In this document: positions 27,032 to 36,213 of the stretch, piece after piece
Position numbering within the stretch: the stretch's first letter is position 1
How the letters are laid out: the number at the start of each line of letters is the position of its first letter
Assembly (NCBI GenBank): GCA_964398945.1
Contig: CAYNOT010000010.1
Coordinates: 62,001 to 126,000 of the forward strand
DNA length: 64,000 nucleotides
Direction of reading: 5' to 3'
Origin: JBGTGG01 sp964398945
GTDB taxonomy: Bacteria > Bacteroidota > Bacteroidia > Cytophagales > Cyclobacteriaceae
Translations under genes and position numbers: made by a program
The notes under the pieces: generated by a model
What the model was told of the DNA's origin: nothing
Databases searched by the model: none
Seen by the model: the letters and a program-made list of their open reading frames with translations, nothing else

Positions 27032-27904
27032 TTGTCACCGATAAAGAAAATATCGCCTACCGATTTAATCCTGAATGAAGATGGAAGCGTGTACCATTTA
27101 AACCTCCTTCCGAAACACATTCCGGATACGATCATCGCGGTGGGCGATCCCAGTCGCGTGTTCAATGTTAGCCGTTATTTCGATGATGTGGAATTCGAAA
27201 TGAACAAGCGCGAATTCATAACAAATGTAGGTACGTTTAATGGGAAGCGCATAGCCGTTATCAGCACCGGCATTGGCACCGATAATATTGAATTGTTTTT
27301 TACAGAGCTTGATGCGCTCGTTAATATTGATTTGAAAACCCGCGAACCAAAACCGAGGAGGAAGCGCTTAAAAGTAATCCGCATCGGAACATCAGGCGCA
27401 CTTCAAGAGGATATTCCGTTGGATGCTCATTTGGTTTCTGATTACGCGGTTGGTTTTGATAACCTGATGAGTTTTTATAACCTTCCCATGAGCAAGTATG
27501 AGCAGGAGATAAGTGTTGGTATTCAAGAGGCCTGCGGTATTCCAATGGCACCATACGTTGTGCAAGGTTCCGGTTTGTTGATGGAACGCATTGGCGGGGA
27601 TATGATCAAAGGAAACACCATCACTACCCCCGGTTTTTATGCACCGCAGGGACGACAAATCCGCATTCCTTTAAAATACCCCAAGTTGCTTGATGACCTG
27701 AACCGTTATCACCATCGCGAAACCAATTTTTGGTTGACGAATTTTGAAATGGAAACCGCAGGATATTATTCGATGGCACGTTTACTTGGACATGAAGTAA
27801 TTAGTGTAAATGCAATCCTCGCCAACCGGGTAAAGAACAAGTTTTCAAAGAACCCCAACAAAGCCGTTGATACGTTGATCAAAAAAGTGCTGGAGCGGAT
27901 TTGA
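27032..27904 (+). CDS. Nucleoside phosphorylase (PNP/UDP family)
   Basis: A 290-residue enzyme of the purine/uridine phosphorylase family, which splits nucleosides with phosphate. Motifs include AVGDPSRV for phosphate binding, GTFNGKRIAVISTGIGTDNIELFFTEL, RIGTSGALQEDIP, and NFEMETAGYYSMARLLGHEVISVNAILANR near the C-terminus. The start is a TTG at 27032; no ATG lies near the conserved N-terminus (ISPTDLILNEDGSVYHL). It is 5 bases after the acyltransferase stop and is probably cotranscribed. Substrate cannot be settled from sequence; uridine is the likelier choice. Confidence 0.88.
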   Translation: MSPIKKISPTDLILNEDGSVYHLNLLPKHIPDTIIAVGDPSRVFNVSRYFDDVEFEMNKREFITNVGTFNGKRIAVISTGIGTDNIELFFTELDALVNIDLKTREPKPRRKRLKVIRIGTSGALQEDIPLDAHLVSDYAVGFDNLMSFYNLPMSKYEQEISVGIQEACGIPMAPYVVQGSGLLMERIGGDMIKGNTITTPGFYAPQGRQIRIPLKYPKLLDDLNRYHHRETNFWLTNFEMETAGYYSMARLLGHEVISVNAILANRVKNKFSKNPNKAVDTLIKKVLERI

Positions 27905-27910
27905 AATAAT

Positions 27911-28864
27911 TCAAACTTGATGCTTTAATACAAACCCCAACGCACGTTCTTCCATCCAATTGAATTCCGTTTTGGTAGGAAATCCAACATGGCCTCCGCG
28001 AGCGGGTGTTTCAAAAAAGACATACGGATGATCCTTCGTAGTCGAATATGGATAGCATGACTCCGGTAACATCGGGTCGTTCTTTGCATTTACAAGAAGC
28101 GTTGGGATTGTTATCCCTTCAATGGAGTTGTTGGCACTTCCTTTTTTGTAAAAGGATTCTGCATTTTCAAATCCATGAAGGGTTGCCGTAAAACGTGTAT
28201 CAAATTCGTAAAAGGAGTTTATGCTTTCTATTCCTTTTAGATCGAGGAGCGAAGGAAATTGTTCTGCTTTTGCAATTATTTTCTTTTTCAATTTTTTCAG
28301 GAAGCGGTTGCGGTAAAAATTGTATGGACTTGTATCCAACAACCTTGCACTCGCACCCAGATCACACGGGACAGAGAAATTTACAGATGCAACTATATTA
28401 TCGGGTGCTTTTTCATGGCCTAAATAATTGAGCGATAAACTTCCACCCAAACTGAATCCGATAAGGCTTATCGCTTCGTAATTATTCTTTACAGTATCAA
28501 CAATGAATTGGAGATCATCGTATAGTGCGTGGTTGTAAAGCCGGGCTTGATGGTTCATTTCCCCACTACAACTTCTGCAACTCCACGCCAGCACATCAAA
28601 GCCATTTTGGAAAAATATTTTTGCCATGCCTTTGATGTAATGGCGACTGCTGTTTCCTTCCAGTCCGTGCGAAAGGATAACCAATTTTTTGGAACCTTGC
28701 TTTAGCCAATCCAGATCAAGGAAATCATTGTCGGGTGTTATTGCCCGTTGCCGATCATATTCCGGTAATTCTACTTTGCGAAATAGACTTGGTAGTATGG
28801 TTTCACTATGTCCTCCCGGATAATACCAAAGGGGTTTGTAGTTCGATTGGGAGATGTGAGGCAT
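27911..28864 (-). CDS. YheT-like alpha/beta hydrolase
   Basis: A 317-residue serine hydrolase of the YheT/ABHD1 group. The N-terminus WYYPGGHSETILPSLFR is typical. The oxyanion region is LVILSHGLEGNSSRHYIKGMA, the nucleophile elbow is GFSLGGSLSLNYLG, the catalytic aspartate is in NAKNDPMLPESCYP, and the histidine is in ARGGHVGFP. The likely substrate is an ester or lipid. It converges with the phosphorylase gene and is separated from rny upstream by a REP-like hairpin. Confidence 0.88.
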   Translation of the reverse strand: MPHISQSNYKPLWYYPGGHSETILPSLFRKVELPEYDRQRAITPDNDFLDLDWLKQGSKKLVILSHGLEGNSSRHYIKGMAKIFFQNGFDVLAWSCRSCSGEMNHQARLYNHALYDDLQFIVDTVKNNYEAISLIGFSLGGSLSLNYLGHEKAPDNIVASVNFSVPCDLGASARLLDTSPYNFYRNRFLKKLKKKIIAKAEQFPSLLDLKGIESINSFYEFDTRFTATLHGFENAESFYKKGSANNSIEGITIPTLLVNAKNDPMLPESCYPYSTTKDHPYVFFETPARGGHVGFPTKTEFNWMEERALGFVLKHQV

Positions 28865-28887
28865 TAGAAATTAAAGGTATTCCAGGC

Positions 28888-28922
28888 TACCCGTCAGACC
28901 GCTTAGAGCGGTCTGACGGGTA
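28888..28922. repeat. Long perfect palindrome (REP-like) between rny and the hydrolase gene
   Basis: A perfect 16-bp stem, TACCCGTCAGACCGCT (28888-28903) with AGCGGTCTGACGGGTA (28907-28922), has the 3-base loop TAG. There is no T tract on either strand. The stem ends 4 bases before the rny stop codon. It could shield the 3' end of the rny transcript or be a REP element. Confidence 0.6.
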
Positions 28923-28926
28923 CTAC

Positions 28927-30498
28927 TTATTTCGCGTACGCTACACTCCGCATTTCGCGGATGACCGTCACTTTAATCTGTCCCGGGTACTGCATGTCGC
29001 GCTCAATCTTTTGTGAGATATCGAAGCTCAGTTGGCCGGCACGGTCGTCTGTTACTTTTTCAGCATCAACAATCACGCGCAACTCACGCCCCGCCTGGAT
29101 CGCGTAGCATTTTTCAACACCATCGAAGCTTACACCAAGCTGCTCCAATTCACGCAGGCGTTTGATATATTGTTCCATCACTTCGCGTCTGGCACCCGGC
29201 CGGGCACCACTAATCGCATCACATGACTGGACTATAGGCGAAATCACATGGGTCATTTCAATTTCATCGTGGTGGGCACCTATGGCATTGCAAACAATTG
29301 GGTGTTCTTTGTATTTCTGTGCCAGTTCCATCCCCACAATAGCGTGTGGTTTCTCCAATTCTTCCGGCCATACTTTTCCAATATCATGAAGGAGCCCGGC
29401 ACGTTTTGCTTGTTTTACATTCAAGCCCAGTTCCGCGGCCATAATTGCACAAAGGTTGGCAACTTCACGGGAGTGCTGTAATAGATTCTGTCCATACGAT
29501 GAACGGAAGCGCATCCTGCCCACCATTCTTACTAATTCCGGATGCAAACCATGTATCCCTAAATCGATAACTGTTCTTTCCCCGGTCTCTGTAATTTCAT
29601 CTTCAATATTCTTGGAGGTTTTCGCTACAATCTCTTCGATACGTGCCGGGTGGATGCGGCCATCTTGAACCAAACGGTGTAGAGAAAGGCGTGCGATCTC
29701 CCTGCGTACCGGATCGAAACCCGAGATAATGATCGCTTCGGGCGTATCGTCTACAATAATCTCTACCCCGGTGGCGGCTTCCAGCGCACGGATGTTCCTT
29801 CCTTCCCTTCCAATGATCTTTCCTTTGATGTCATCGCTTTCGATATTGAAAACCGACACACAGTTCTCAATAGCATGTTCCGTGGCGGTACGCTGGATGG
29901 TTTCCACCACAATTTTGCGCGCTTCTTTGGTGGCGGTAAGCTTGGCTTGCTCCATGATGTCCTTAATGGTGCTCGAAGCTTTTGTTTGTGCCTCGTCTGT
30001 TAAGGAAGCAATGAGTTGTTCCCGGGCTTCATCGGCTGTGAGTTTGGAGATGGATTCCAGTATCTGGATTTTCTGATCATTGAAAGAATCGAGTTCTTCT
30101 TTACGCTTTTGCACGTGCTCCAATTGAATGGAAACTTTTTCTTTTGCTTCGTCTAATTCTGCTTCTTTGCGCTTTATTTGCTCAAGCTCTTTCGATATGG
30201 ATTGCTCACGTTGCTTGATTTTTTGTTCGTTGGTGATGATTTGGTTTTTCTTGCGATTGGCCTCTTCTTCAAATTCACTCTTTAGCTTCAGGATTTTTTC
30301 TTTTGCTTCCAGCAGTTTGTCCCGCTTCATGTTTTCAGCCATGATTTCAGCTTCTTTGGTCAAAAGCTTGGCCTTTTCTTCAATTTCTTCGGTTTTGCGC
30401 TTGTATTTTTTTTTGTAAAGGATGTTGCCAATAACAACACTTAAGATTACTGTAGCCAGAAGGCTTACCAGCAGGAGGATAATATAGTCGGTTGACAT
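28927..30498 (-). CDS. rny: Ribonuclease Y
   Basis: A 523-residue membrane-anchored endoribonuclease that starts mRNA decay. The N-terminal helix is at residues 5-27 (YIILLLVSLLATVILSVVIGNIL). A long coiled coil of about residues 30-170 is rich in K and E. The KH domain contains FNIESDDIKGKIIGREGRNIRALEAATGVEIIVDDTPEAIIISGFDP. The HD domain has HSREVANLCA and LLHDIGKV. The protein ends in QYPGQIKVTVIREMRSVAYAK. It lies 59 bases after zapA in the unit pheT - coiled coil - zapA - rny. Confidence 0.97.
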   Translation of the reverse strand: MSTDYIILLLVSLLATVILSVVIGNILYKKKYKRKTEEIEEKAKLLTKEAEIMAENMKRDKLLEAKEKILKLKSEFEEEANRKKNQIITNEQKIKQREQSISKELEQIKRKEAELDEAKEKVSIQLEHVQKRKEELDSFNDQKIQILESISKLTADEAREQLIASLTDEAQTKASSTIKDIMEQAKLTATKEARKIVVETIQRTATEHAIENCVSVFNIESDDIKGKIIGREGRNIRALEAATGVEIIVDDTPEAIIISGFDPVRREIARLSLHRLVQDGRIHPARIEEIVAKTSKNIEDEITETGERTVIDLGIHGLHPELVRMVGRMRFRSSYGQNLLQHSREVANLCAIMAAELGLNVKQAKRAGLLHDIGKVWPEELEKPHAIVGMELAQKYKEHPIVCNAIGAHHDEIEMTHVISPIVQSCDAISGARPGARREVMEQYIKRLRELEQLGVSFDGVEKCYAIQAGRELRVIVDAEKVTDDRAGQLSFDISQKIERDMQYPGQIKVTVIREMRSVAYAK

Positions 30499-30557
30499 GA
30501 ACGTAGTGTTTAGGGTTTTAGCAAACCCGCATCTGACATGCTACTACGAAGTGAAGG

Positions 30558-30845
30558 TTATAAAATAGATTGCGAAACGAGGTGGTTTAGCTGGTTCACC
30601 TTTTCAAACACGGTTTCATCAATTACCTGATGGGTATCTTCGATAGCCATTTTATCAACTAAACTATCAAAAGCCACCATGGCCAGCAAATCCTGTTTGT
30701 CCTCTATACCAAATTGCTCCCGATAAGACTTTAACTTTTCGTTGATAAGCTTGCCGGCAGTCCTTATTCTTTCCTCGTCCTGAAGTTTTACCTTCATTGG
30801 ATATTCCCGGTCAGCTATTTTGATCTTTATTGAGAGGTCCTCCAT
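30558..30845 (-). CDS. zapA: Cell division protein ZapA
   Basis: A 95-residue ZapA protein, which binds and bundles FtsZ. The N-terminus has LSIKIKIADREYPMKVKLQDEERIRTAGKLINEKLKSYREQFG, the usual ZapA head. A helix follows that should form the coiled-coil tail (DLLAMVAFDSLVDKMA). The length suits the family. It lies 22 bases after the coiled-coil gene upstream and 59 bases before rny. Confidence 0.92.
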   Translation of the reverse strand: MEDLSIKIKIADREYPMKVKLQDEERIRTAGKLINEKLKSYREQFGIEDKQDLLAMVAFDSLVDKMAIEDTHQVIDETVFEKVNQLNHLVSQSIL

Positions 30846-30867
30846 TAAGGGGTCGTTACAATTTATT

Positions 30868-31164
30868 TTATTTACTAAAGTGTGCGATACAACGATCTAT
30901 TTCAAGAATGTATTCATCCACTTTCTTCTTCAACTCCGAAGCACTTCCGTCTTCCGGGTTTATGCTATCCGCAATTTTAGTGATTTTAATCTGATTTTTA
31001 AAATTGCCAATTTGCTCGTCACGTGCCTTTATAGCAGACTTAAGTTCTTGATTTTCAACTTTTAGACCTTTGAGTTCGTCTTTTAAATTCTTGTGCTCAT
31101 TGATAAGCACCGTAATCTTGCGCTCCAATCCGGCAAGATTGGTTTTTAATAAGTCTTGATCCAT
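30868..31164 (-). CDS. Small coiled-coil protein of the zapA operon
   Basis: A 98-residue protein that is almost wholly helical, with heptads from residue 5 to 60 (LAGLERKITVLINEHKNLKDELKGLKVENQELKSAI). It has no signal peptide or catalytic motif. Its place between pheT and zapA, 22 bases before zapA, suggests a division-linked partner similar in style to ZapB (inference). The family is not otherwise recognised. Confidence 0.8.
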   Translation of the reverse strand: MDQDLLKTNLAGLERKITVLINEHKNLKDELKGLKVENQELKSAIKARDEQIGNFKNQIKITKIADSINPEDGSASELKKKVDEYILEIDRCIAHFSK

Positions 31165-31251
31165 CTATAGCGTGTTTGGCTAAAAGTAACGCCTAAAAAG
31201 GGGCTACTAACTGGCAGTAATAATAATCAAATTTCTTTTATCCTCACACAA

Positions 31252-33666
31252 TTACTTTCGGATAACTGCACCTAAATCCTGTTCGAATGCCGTCATCAGC
31301 CGGGCCATCGTCTTCTCTATTTCTTTATCTGTAAGCGTTTTTTTATCGTCAGCGAGTATAAAGGCCAATGCATAGGCTTTTTTCCCTTCCGGGATATTTT
31401 CCCCTTCATACACATCAAAAGCAGTGATTTTTTTAATGAGCCGCTTTTCGGTCATCATCACCAATGCCTGGATTTCAGCGAAACTGATTTTTCGGTCCAG
31501 CACCAGCGATAAATCCCTTCTTACTTCGGGAAATTTGGAAACCTCTTCCACTACTACTTTCGGGTTCGATTTCTTAAAGAGGATAGCGGTAGGGAAATCT
31601 GCATAAAACAATTCTTGCTTGATGCCGAAGCCTTTTAATAGACTAGTCTTCACTTTTCCAAGGATACCGACTTCCTTCTGTCCGCTAAGCACACGGATTC
31701 CATATTCCAACAAAGGATGCTCTACAGGTTCTTCTTTGAGGTTGGACAAACCACTTTTTTGGAAGATATGGACCGTTTCCTGTGCCAAATCGTGATAGCT
31801 TACCGGTTTGCTTGGATTGCGCCAGTTTTCGGCTTCGTTGTTTCCGGTCATGTACAACGCAAGCCTGCCTTCTTCCCCGTACTTTCCATTCACCTTGTCG
31901 TACACCTTTCCGAATTCAAACAATTTTAAATCTTTTTGTTTCCGGTTGATATTGTATGCTGCTGTTTCCAACCCTGTGAACAACATCGTTTGACGCAAAA
32001 TACCCTGTTCCTCACTTAATTTGTTGAGCATTTCAACAGGTTCGCCTTTAAATGTTAATCCATGCTTTTGTTGATAGGCAAGGTTCGTTAAAGAGTTGGT
32101 GACAATCTCATAGAAACCATTGGCCACCAACATTTCACTTATTGACTTTTTAAATTTATCGATATCCTTTTCGGGGAATTCAGCCAGGTAATCCGAACCC
32201 GCGTACGCAGACAGTTCAATATTGTTAAATCCATAAATGCGCAACACTTCTTCGATCACATCAGCTTCTTGCAACACATCCACACGATAGGGTGGGACCG
32301 AAACCGTAAATCCGGTTTCGTTTTTATTGATGATGTTGATATCAAGTGATTCAAGAATAGAAAATACATGTTCCCTTGGAATGACTTTTCCAATAAGCCG
32401 GTTTACGTTCTTATCTTTTACCACGATTTCCTTGTTCACGACAGGCGTTGGAAACACATCGGTTATCTCAGACGAGATTTCCCCGCCCGCCAATTCTTTT
32501 ATTAACAGCGCAGCGCGTTTTAATACAGTAACAGTAATCAGGGGATCGGTGCCACGCTCAAAACGAAACGATGCATCTGTTTTCAATTGATGGTGCATGG
32601 CCGTTTTGCGGATGTACTCTGCTGAGAAATTGGCGCTCTCCAGAAAAACATTTTTCGTGGTTTCTGAAATGCCCGAACCAACCCCACCAAATACACCGGC
32701 AATGCACATCCCTTCATTGGCATTGCAAATCATCAGGTCGCTTGCGGTAAGCACACGCTCTTTTTCATCCAGTGTTTTGAATTTGGTCCCTGCCGGCAAT
32801 GTTTTTACAATCACTTTTCCACCTTCAATCGCATCGGCATTAAAAGCATGCAGCGGTTGCCCCATTTCGTGGCAAACAAAATTGGTGATGTCTACAATAT
32901 TGTTGATCGGTGTCAACCCAATCGAAAGCAACCTGTTTTTCAGCCAGCCTGGCGATTCCTTCACGGTAACATTTGAAATCGTAAGTGAAGAATACCGTGG
33001 GCATGCGGCTGTATTTTCTACCGTTACCGGGATGTTTTTGTTGGTAGTGTCAATTTTAAAATCTTTGGTGGATGGCCAGGTAATTTCACGGCCCGTTACC
33101 GCTTTGATATCGCGCGCCACACCAATGTGCGACATCGCATCTGCACGGTTGGGTGTTAAACCGATTTCAAAAATATAATCCGCTTCAAGTTGAAAGTATT
33201 CGGAAGCCGGTGTACCGTTTGGTAAGTCAGTATCCAACACCATAATTCCATCATGGCTTTGGCCCAAGCCAATTTCATCTTCGGCACAGATCATCCCCTC
33301 CGATTTCTCCCCCCTGATTTTTGTGGCTTTGATTTGAAAGGGCTCACCATTGAATGGAAACAAGGTACTGCCGGGCGTAGCCACCACCACTTTTTGTCCT
33401 GCGGCAACATTGGAGGCCCCACATACAATATCGAGTGGCGTATCCTGGCCCACATCCACGGTAGTGACGGAAAGCTTGTCTGCATTGGGGTGTTTGGCAC
33501 ACGTGAGCACTTTTCCAATCACAATACCTTCAAGCCCACCTTTGATCGATTCGAATTTTTCAATAGACTCCACCTCCAGTCCGGTTCCCGTAAGGAGGTG
33601 CCCGAGTTCTTCCGGGGTTTCGGTGATGGTGATGTATTCTTTAAGCCAGTTGTAGGAAATCGTCAT
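31252..33666 (-). CDS. pheT: Phenylalanyl-tRNA synthetase beta subunit
   Basis: The ORF extends to a TTG at 33687, but the ATG at 33666 (MTISYNWLKEYI) is the conserved start, giving 804 residues. Domains in order: N-terminal B1, an EMAP/tRNA-binding domain (about 40-150, with VVDVGQDTPLDIVCGASNVAAGQKV), B3/B4 editing domain, B5, the catalytic-like core, and the C-terminal FDX-ACB anticodon-binding domain (SKFPEVRRDLSLVLD...). It pairs with PheS, which is not in this window. The leader carries a terminator-like hairpin at 33676-33699 and a Phe-rich ORF, so attenuation is possible. Downstream lie the coiled-coil gene, zapA and rny. Confidence 0.96.
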   Translation of the reverse strand: MTISYNWLKEYITITETPEELGHLLTGTGLEVESIEKFESIKGGLEGIVIGKVLTCAKHPNADKLSVTTVDVGQDTPLDIVCGASNVAAGQKVVVATPGSTLFPFNGEPFQIKATKIRGEKSEGMICAEDEIGLGQSHDGIMVLDTDLPNGTPASEYFQLEADYIFEIGLTPNRADAMSHIGVARDIKAVTGREITWPSTKDFKIDTTNKNIPVTVENTAACPRYSSLTISNVTVKESPGWLKNRLLSIGLTPINNIVDITNFVCHEMGQPLHAFNADAIEGGKVIVKTLPAGTKFKTLDEKERVLTASDLMICNANEGMCIAGVFGGVGSGISETTKNVFLESANFSAEYIRKTAMHHQLKTDASFRFERGTDPLITVTVLKRAALLIKELAGGEISSEITDVFPTPVVNKEIVVKDKNVNRLIGKVIPREHVFSILESLDINIINKNETGFTVSVPPYRVDVLQEADVIEEVLRIYGFNNIELSAYAGSDYLAEFPEKDIDKFKKSISEMLVANGFYEIVTNSLTNLAYQQKHGLTFKGEPVEMLNKLSEEQGILRQTMLFTGLETAAYNINRKQKDLKLFEFGKVYDKVNGKYGEEGRLALYMTGNNEAENWRNPSKPVSYHDLAQETVHIFQKSGLSNLKEEPVEHPLLEYGIRVLSGQKEVGILGKVKTSLLKGFGIKQELFYADFPTAILFKKSNPKVVVEEVSKFPEVRRDLSLVLDRKISFAEIQALVMMTEKRLIKKITAFDVYEGENIPEGKKAYALAFILADDKKTLTDKEIEKTMARLMTAFEQDLGAVIRK

Positions 33667-33748
33667 AGGAATAATAAAAAAAGCCAATTGTGTTGGCTTG
33701 GATAAACAAAGCCCTCAAAAATAAGGGGTTTAGTTGGAAAGTGGACAT
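33641..33748 (-). CDS. Possible Phe-rich leader peptide of pheT
   Basis: An ORF of 35 codons starts at an ATG at 33748-33746 and ends at a TAA (33643-33641) inside pheT, in another frame. Six of its residues are phenylalanine (positions 4, 10, 15, 23, 24 and 31). Phe15 lies about 5 bases before the left arm of the terminator-like hairpin at 33676-33699. This resembles an attenuation leader for an aminoacyl-tRNA synthetase gene. The ORF runs through the hairpin rather than stopping before it, which is unlike the classic design, and the Phe23-Phe24 pair comes from the T tract itself. Confidence 0.3.
   Translation of the reverse strand: MSTFQLNPLFLRALFIQANTIGFFYYSYDDFLQLA
33676..33699 (-). terminator. 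Terminator-like hairpin in the pheT leader (candidate attenuator)
   Basis: On the minus strand a 7-bp stem, AAGCCAA (33699-33693) with TTGGCTT (33687-33681), has the 5-base loop CACAA and is followed by an unbroken run of seven T (33682-33676). It ends only 9 bases before the pheT ATG. No minus-strand gene lies upstream, since the next gene is divergent, so it cannot be the end of another operon. Confidence 0.6.
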
Positions 33749-33825
33749 TCTAATGAATAATTTCGGGTTACGACCAAATGTTCAGATTACAATGGACAAT
33801 AGTCCCCACCAGTAACCCCGCTTCT

Positions 33826-36213
33826 ATGATTGCCAATAATATCAAGATTATACTGCGTCAGCTGACAAGAAATAAATCATTCTCTTTTATAAACCTAATT
33901 GGTTTAACTACCGGACTCACAGTTTGTTTGTTTATCACTCAATTTGTTTGGTTTGAATATAGTTTTGAACACTTTAATAAAAATGCGGATCGAACGTATC
34001 GGGTAAATCTGTACAATACCAGTAATGGGGTTTTCGAAGGTATTTCAAAAGAAACCGTATCGGGACTTGCTTATGCAATGAAACAAACGCTTCCTGATAT
34101 TGATAAAATTGGCAGACTCAGTTCAAAAGAAGGGGCGGTTGTGTATAGTGCTGAAAACCATATAAGAAATCTTGAGAGTAGAATTGTATTTGCTGATCCA
34201 TCGATTGTTGACATTTTAGCAATCAACCTTCTTGCCGGGGATAATCAAAAAATTCTTACCGCTACAACGTCCATCGCTATTTCCAGATCAATTGCCATGA
34301 AATATTTCGGCAGAACAGATGTAGTAGGTAAATCGCTCGAAATCGGGTTTCCGGGATCAAATATTGAAATGAAGGTATTCGCGGTCGAGGGTGTTTTTAA
34401 TGATATTCCGGCAAACTCCAATCAAAATTTTGATATCATAGTGGCACCGAGAAGCGAACAAGCTTGGGATGAGAACTGGGCTTGGAGCAATGTCACCACC
34501 TTTGTTCAGTTAGAAAGGAATACTGATCCGGAAAAGTTAAAGGAAGGACTTGCGCATGTAGTAAAACACCACCACCAGGATGATACAGGCGACAAATATT
34601 TATTGGAACCAATACGTGAAATCCGCTTACATGCTTTAGATGGAAGCGGTAGAGCGACTATGGTAAATTTTTTTATTGGTCTTGGATTGATTGTTTTATT
34701 GCTTGCATGGTTTAACTATATAAGTCTTACGACTGCGAGATTTTTAGAAAGCATAAAAGAGGTAGGTATTCATAAAATCATAGGAGCTAGCCGATTGCAG
34801 TTAATTACTCGTTTTCTTACTGAATCGTTAGTCTTCAATGTAATTTCATTTTTGTGTGCAATTTTGATCTTCGTTATCTGTTGGGCTTCAGTATCATCAC
34901 TTTTCCAAATACCATCCTCCACGTTGATTTTACAAATGCCAATGACCTACTTGTTTCTGTTGATCGCGCTTTTGGTCGGAGTATTAATGTCAGGACTTTA
35001 TCCATCTTTATTTCTTTCATCATTTAAACCTCTTCAATCAATAAAAGGAAAATGGAGTGAGTTAGCAGACCGCTCTGCTTTGAGAAAAATATTGGTTGTG
35101 ACACAGCTAACCATTTCACTGATTTTAATTACAGCAGTTTTTGCAATTGAAAAGCAAGTAAACTTCATCAGGAATCAAAACCTTGGAATTTCGCTTGAAC
35201 AAATCTTGATAATCGATTCACCTATACTAACTGACGCGACAACAGTCAACAAGTTTGAGCCATTCAAAAATGAAATTCTTAGTATATCTTCTGTGACCGG
35301 TGTTACATTCGCATCAAGTTTTCCGGGGTCTGAAATCGATTGGCATCGTGCAGATATTACGCTACATGAAGAAAACGCGCCCTATCGTTACAGCAGTCGA
35401 ATAATAAGCATCGGTACTGAATTTCTGGATGTATTTAATCTTACCGTATTAACAGGTAGAAACTTTATTCCCGATCTTGAAAGTGATGGGAAAACACTTT
35501 TAATCAATGAGGAAGCTTGTAAAATGTTTGGATTTACTGACACAGATGACGCAATGGGAAAAGTTATTTTTATTGGAAGCAGAAGATTTGAAGTTATAGG
35601 AGTCATTAAGAATTATCACTTTCGATCACTCCAAACCCAGCTTCAGCCAATACTGTATATGCAGGGTTATCCCCGAAACCCATCTTACGCGATTAAAATT
35701 GGCAGCGAGAACATGACAAATACAATTGCCAGCATTGAACAAAAGTGGATGGAGACATATCCCGACAATGTATTTAGTTACTCCTTTCTGGACGAAAAAT
35801 TTAATAGGCAATACGTATCTGATAATCAAGTTGGGACAATAGTTGGAATATTGACACTATTAGCTGTTACGGTTTCATTTCTTGGATTGTTCGGATTATC
35901 ACTGTACACTGTTAATAGAAGGGTCAGGGAAATCGGTATAAGAAAAGTTTTTGGAGCTACAGTGTTTAATATCGTATCACTTCTATCAAAAGACTATGTA
36001 AGGTTAGTTGTTTTTGGAAGTATACTTGGAGTCCCTATAGTCTATCAATTGATAAAAGCGTGGCTTGAAACGTACGCTTATCAAATGCCTCTTGATGCTT
36101 CACTGTTTTTACTTCCCGTTTTGATTCTTGCATTGCTGACTGCTTTAACTGTGAGTATAAAGACAATACAATCTTCAACTATAAACCCGATTAAAAGTTT
36201 GCGATACGAATAA
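33826..36213 (+). CDS. FtsX/MacB-type ABC transporter permease
   Basis: The ORF opens at 33778, but the ATG at 33826 (MIANNIKIILRQLTRNKSFSFINLIGL) starts the family signature, giving about 795 residues. The architecture is that of Bacteroidota MacB-like permeases: a first helix followed by a periplasmic MacB_PCD domain, a first FtsX block (three helices, with SIKEVGIHKIIGASRLQLITRFLTES), a second helix and periplasmic domain, and a final FtsX block (VNRRVREIGIRKVFGATVFNIVSLLSKDYVRLV). No ATPase gene is beside it. Such orphan permeases are frequent in this phylum and are thought to act in efflux or lipoprotein release. Confidence 0.88.
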   Translation: MIANNIKIILRQLTRNKSFSFINLIGLTTGLTVCLFITQFVWFEYSFEHFNKNADRTYRVNLYNTSNGVFEGISKETVSGLAYAMKQTLPDIDKIGRLSSKEGAVVYSAENHIRNLESRIVFADPSIVDILAINLLAGDNQKILTATTSIAISRSIAMKYFGRTDVVGKSLEIGFPGSNIEMKVFAVEGVFNDIPANSNQNFDIIVAPRSEQAWDENWAWSNVTTFVQLERNTDPEKLKEGLAHVVKHHHQDDTGDKYLLEPIREIRLHALDGSGRATMVNFFIGLGLIVLLLAWFNYISLTTARFLESIKEVGIHKIIGASRLQLITRFLTESLVFNVISFLCAILIFVICWASVSSLFQIPSSTLILQMPMTYLFLLIALLVGVLMSGLYPSLFLSSFKPLQSIKGKWSELADRSALRKILVVTQLTISLILITAVFAIEKQVNFIRNQNLGISLEQILIIDSPILTDATTVNKFEPFKNEILSISSVTGVTFASSFPGSEIDWHRADITLHEENAPYRYSSRIISIGTEFLDVFNLTVLTGRNFIPDLESDGKTLLINEEACKMFGFTDTDDAMGKVIFIGSRRFEVIGVIKNYHFRSLQTQLQPILYMQGYPRNPSYAIKIGSENMTNTIASIEQKWMETYPDNVFSYSFLDEKFNRQYVSDNQVGTIVGILTLLAVTVSFLGLFGLSLYTVNRRVREIGIRKVFGATVFNIVSLLSKDYVRLVVFGSILGVPIVYQLIKAWLETYAYQMPLDASLFLLPVLILALLTALTVSIKTIQSSTINPIKSLRYE

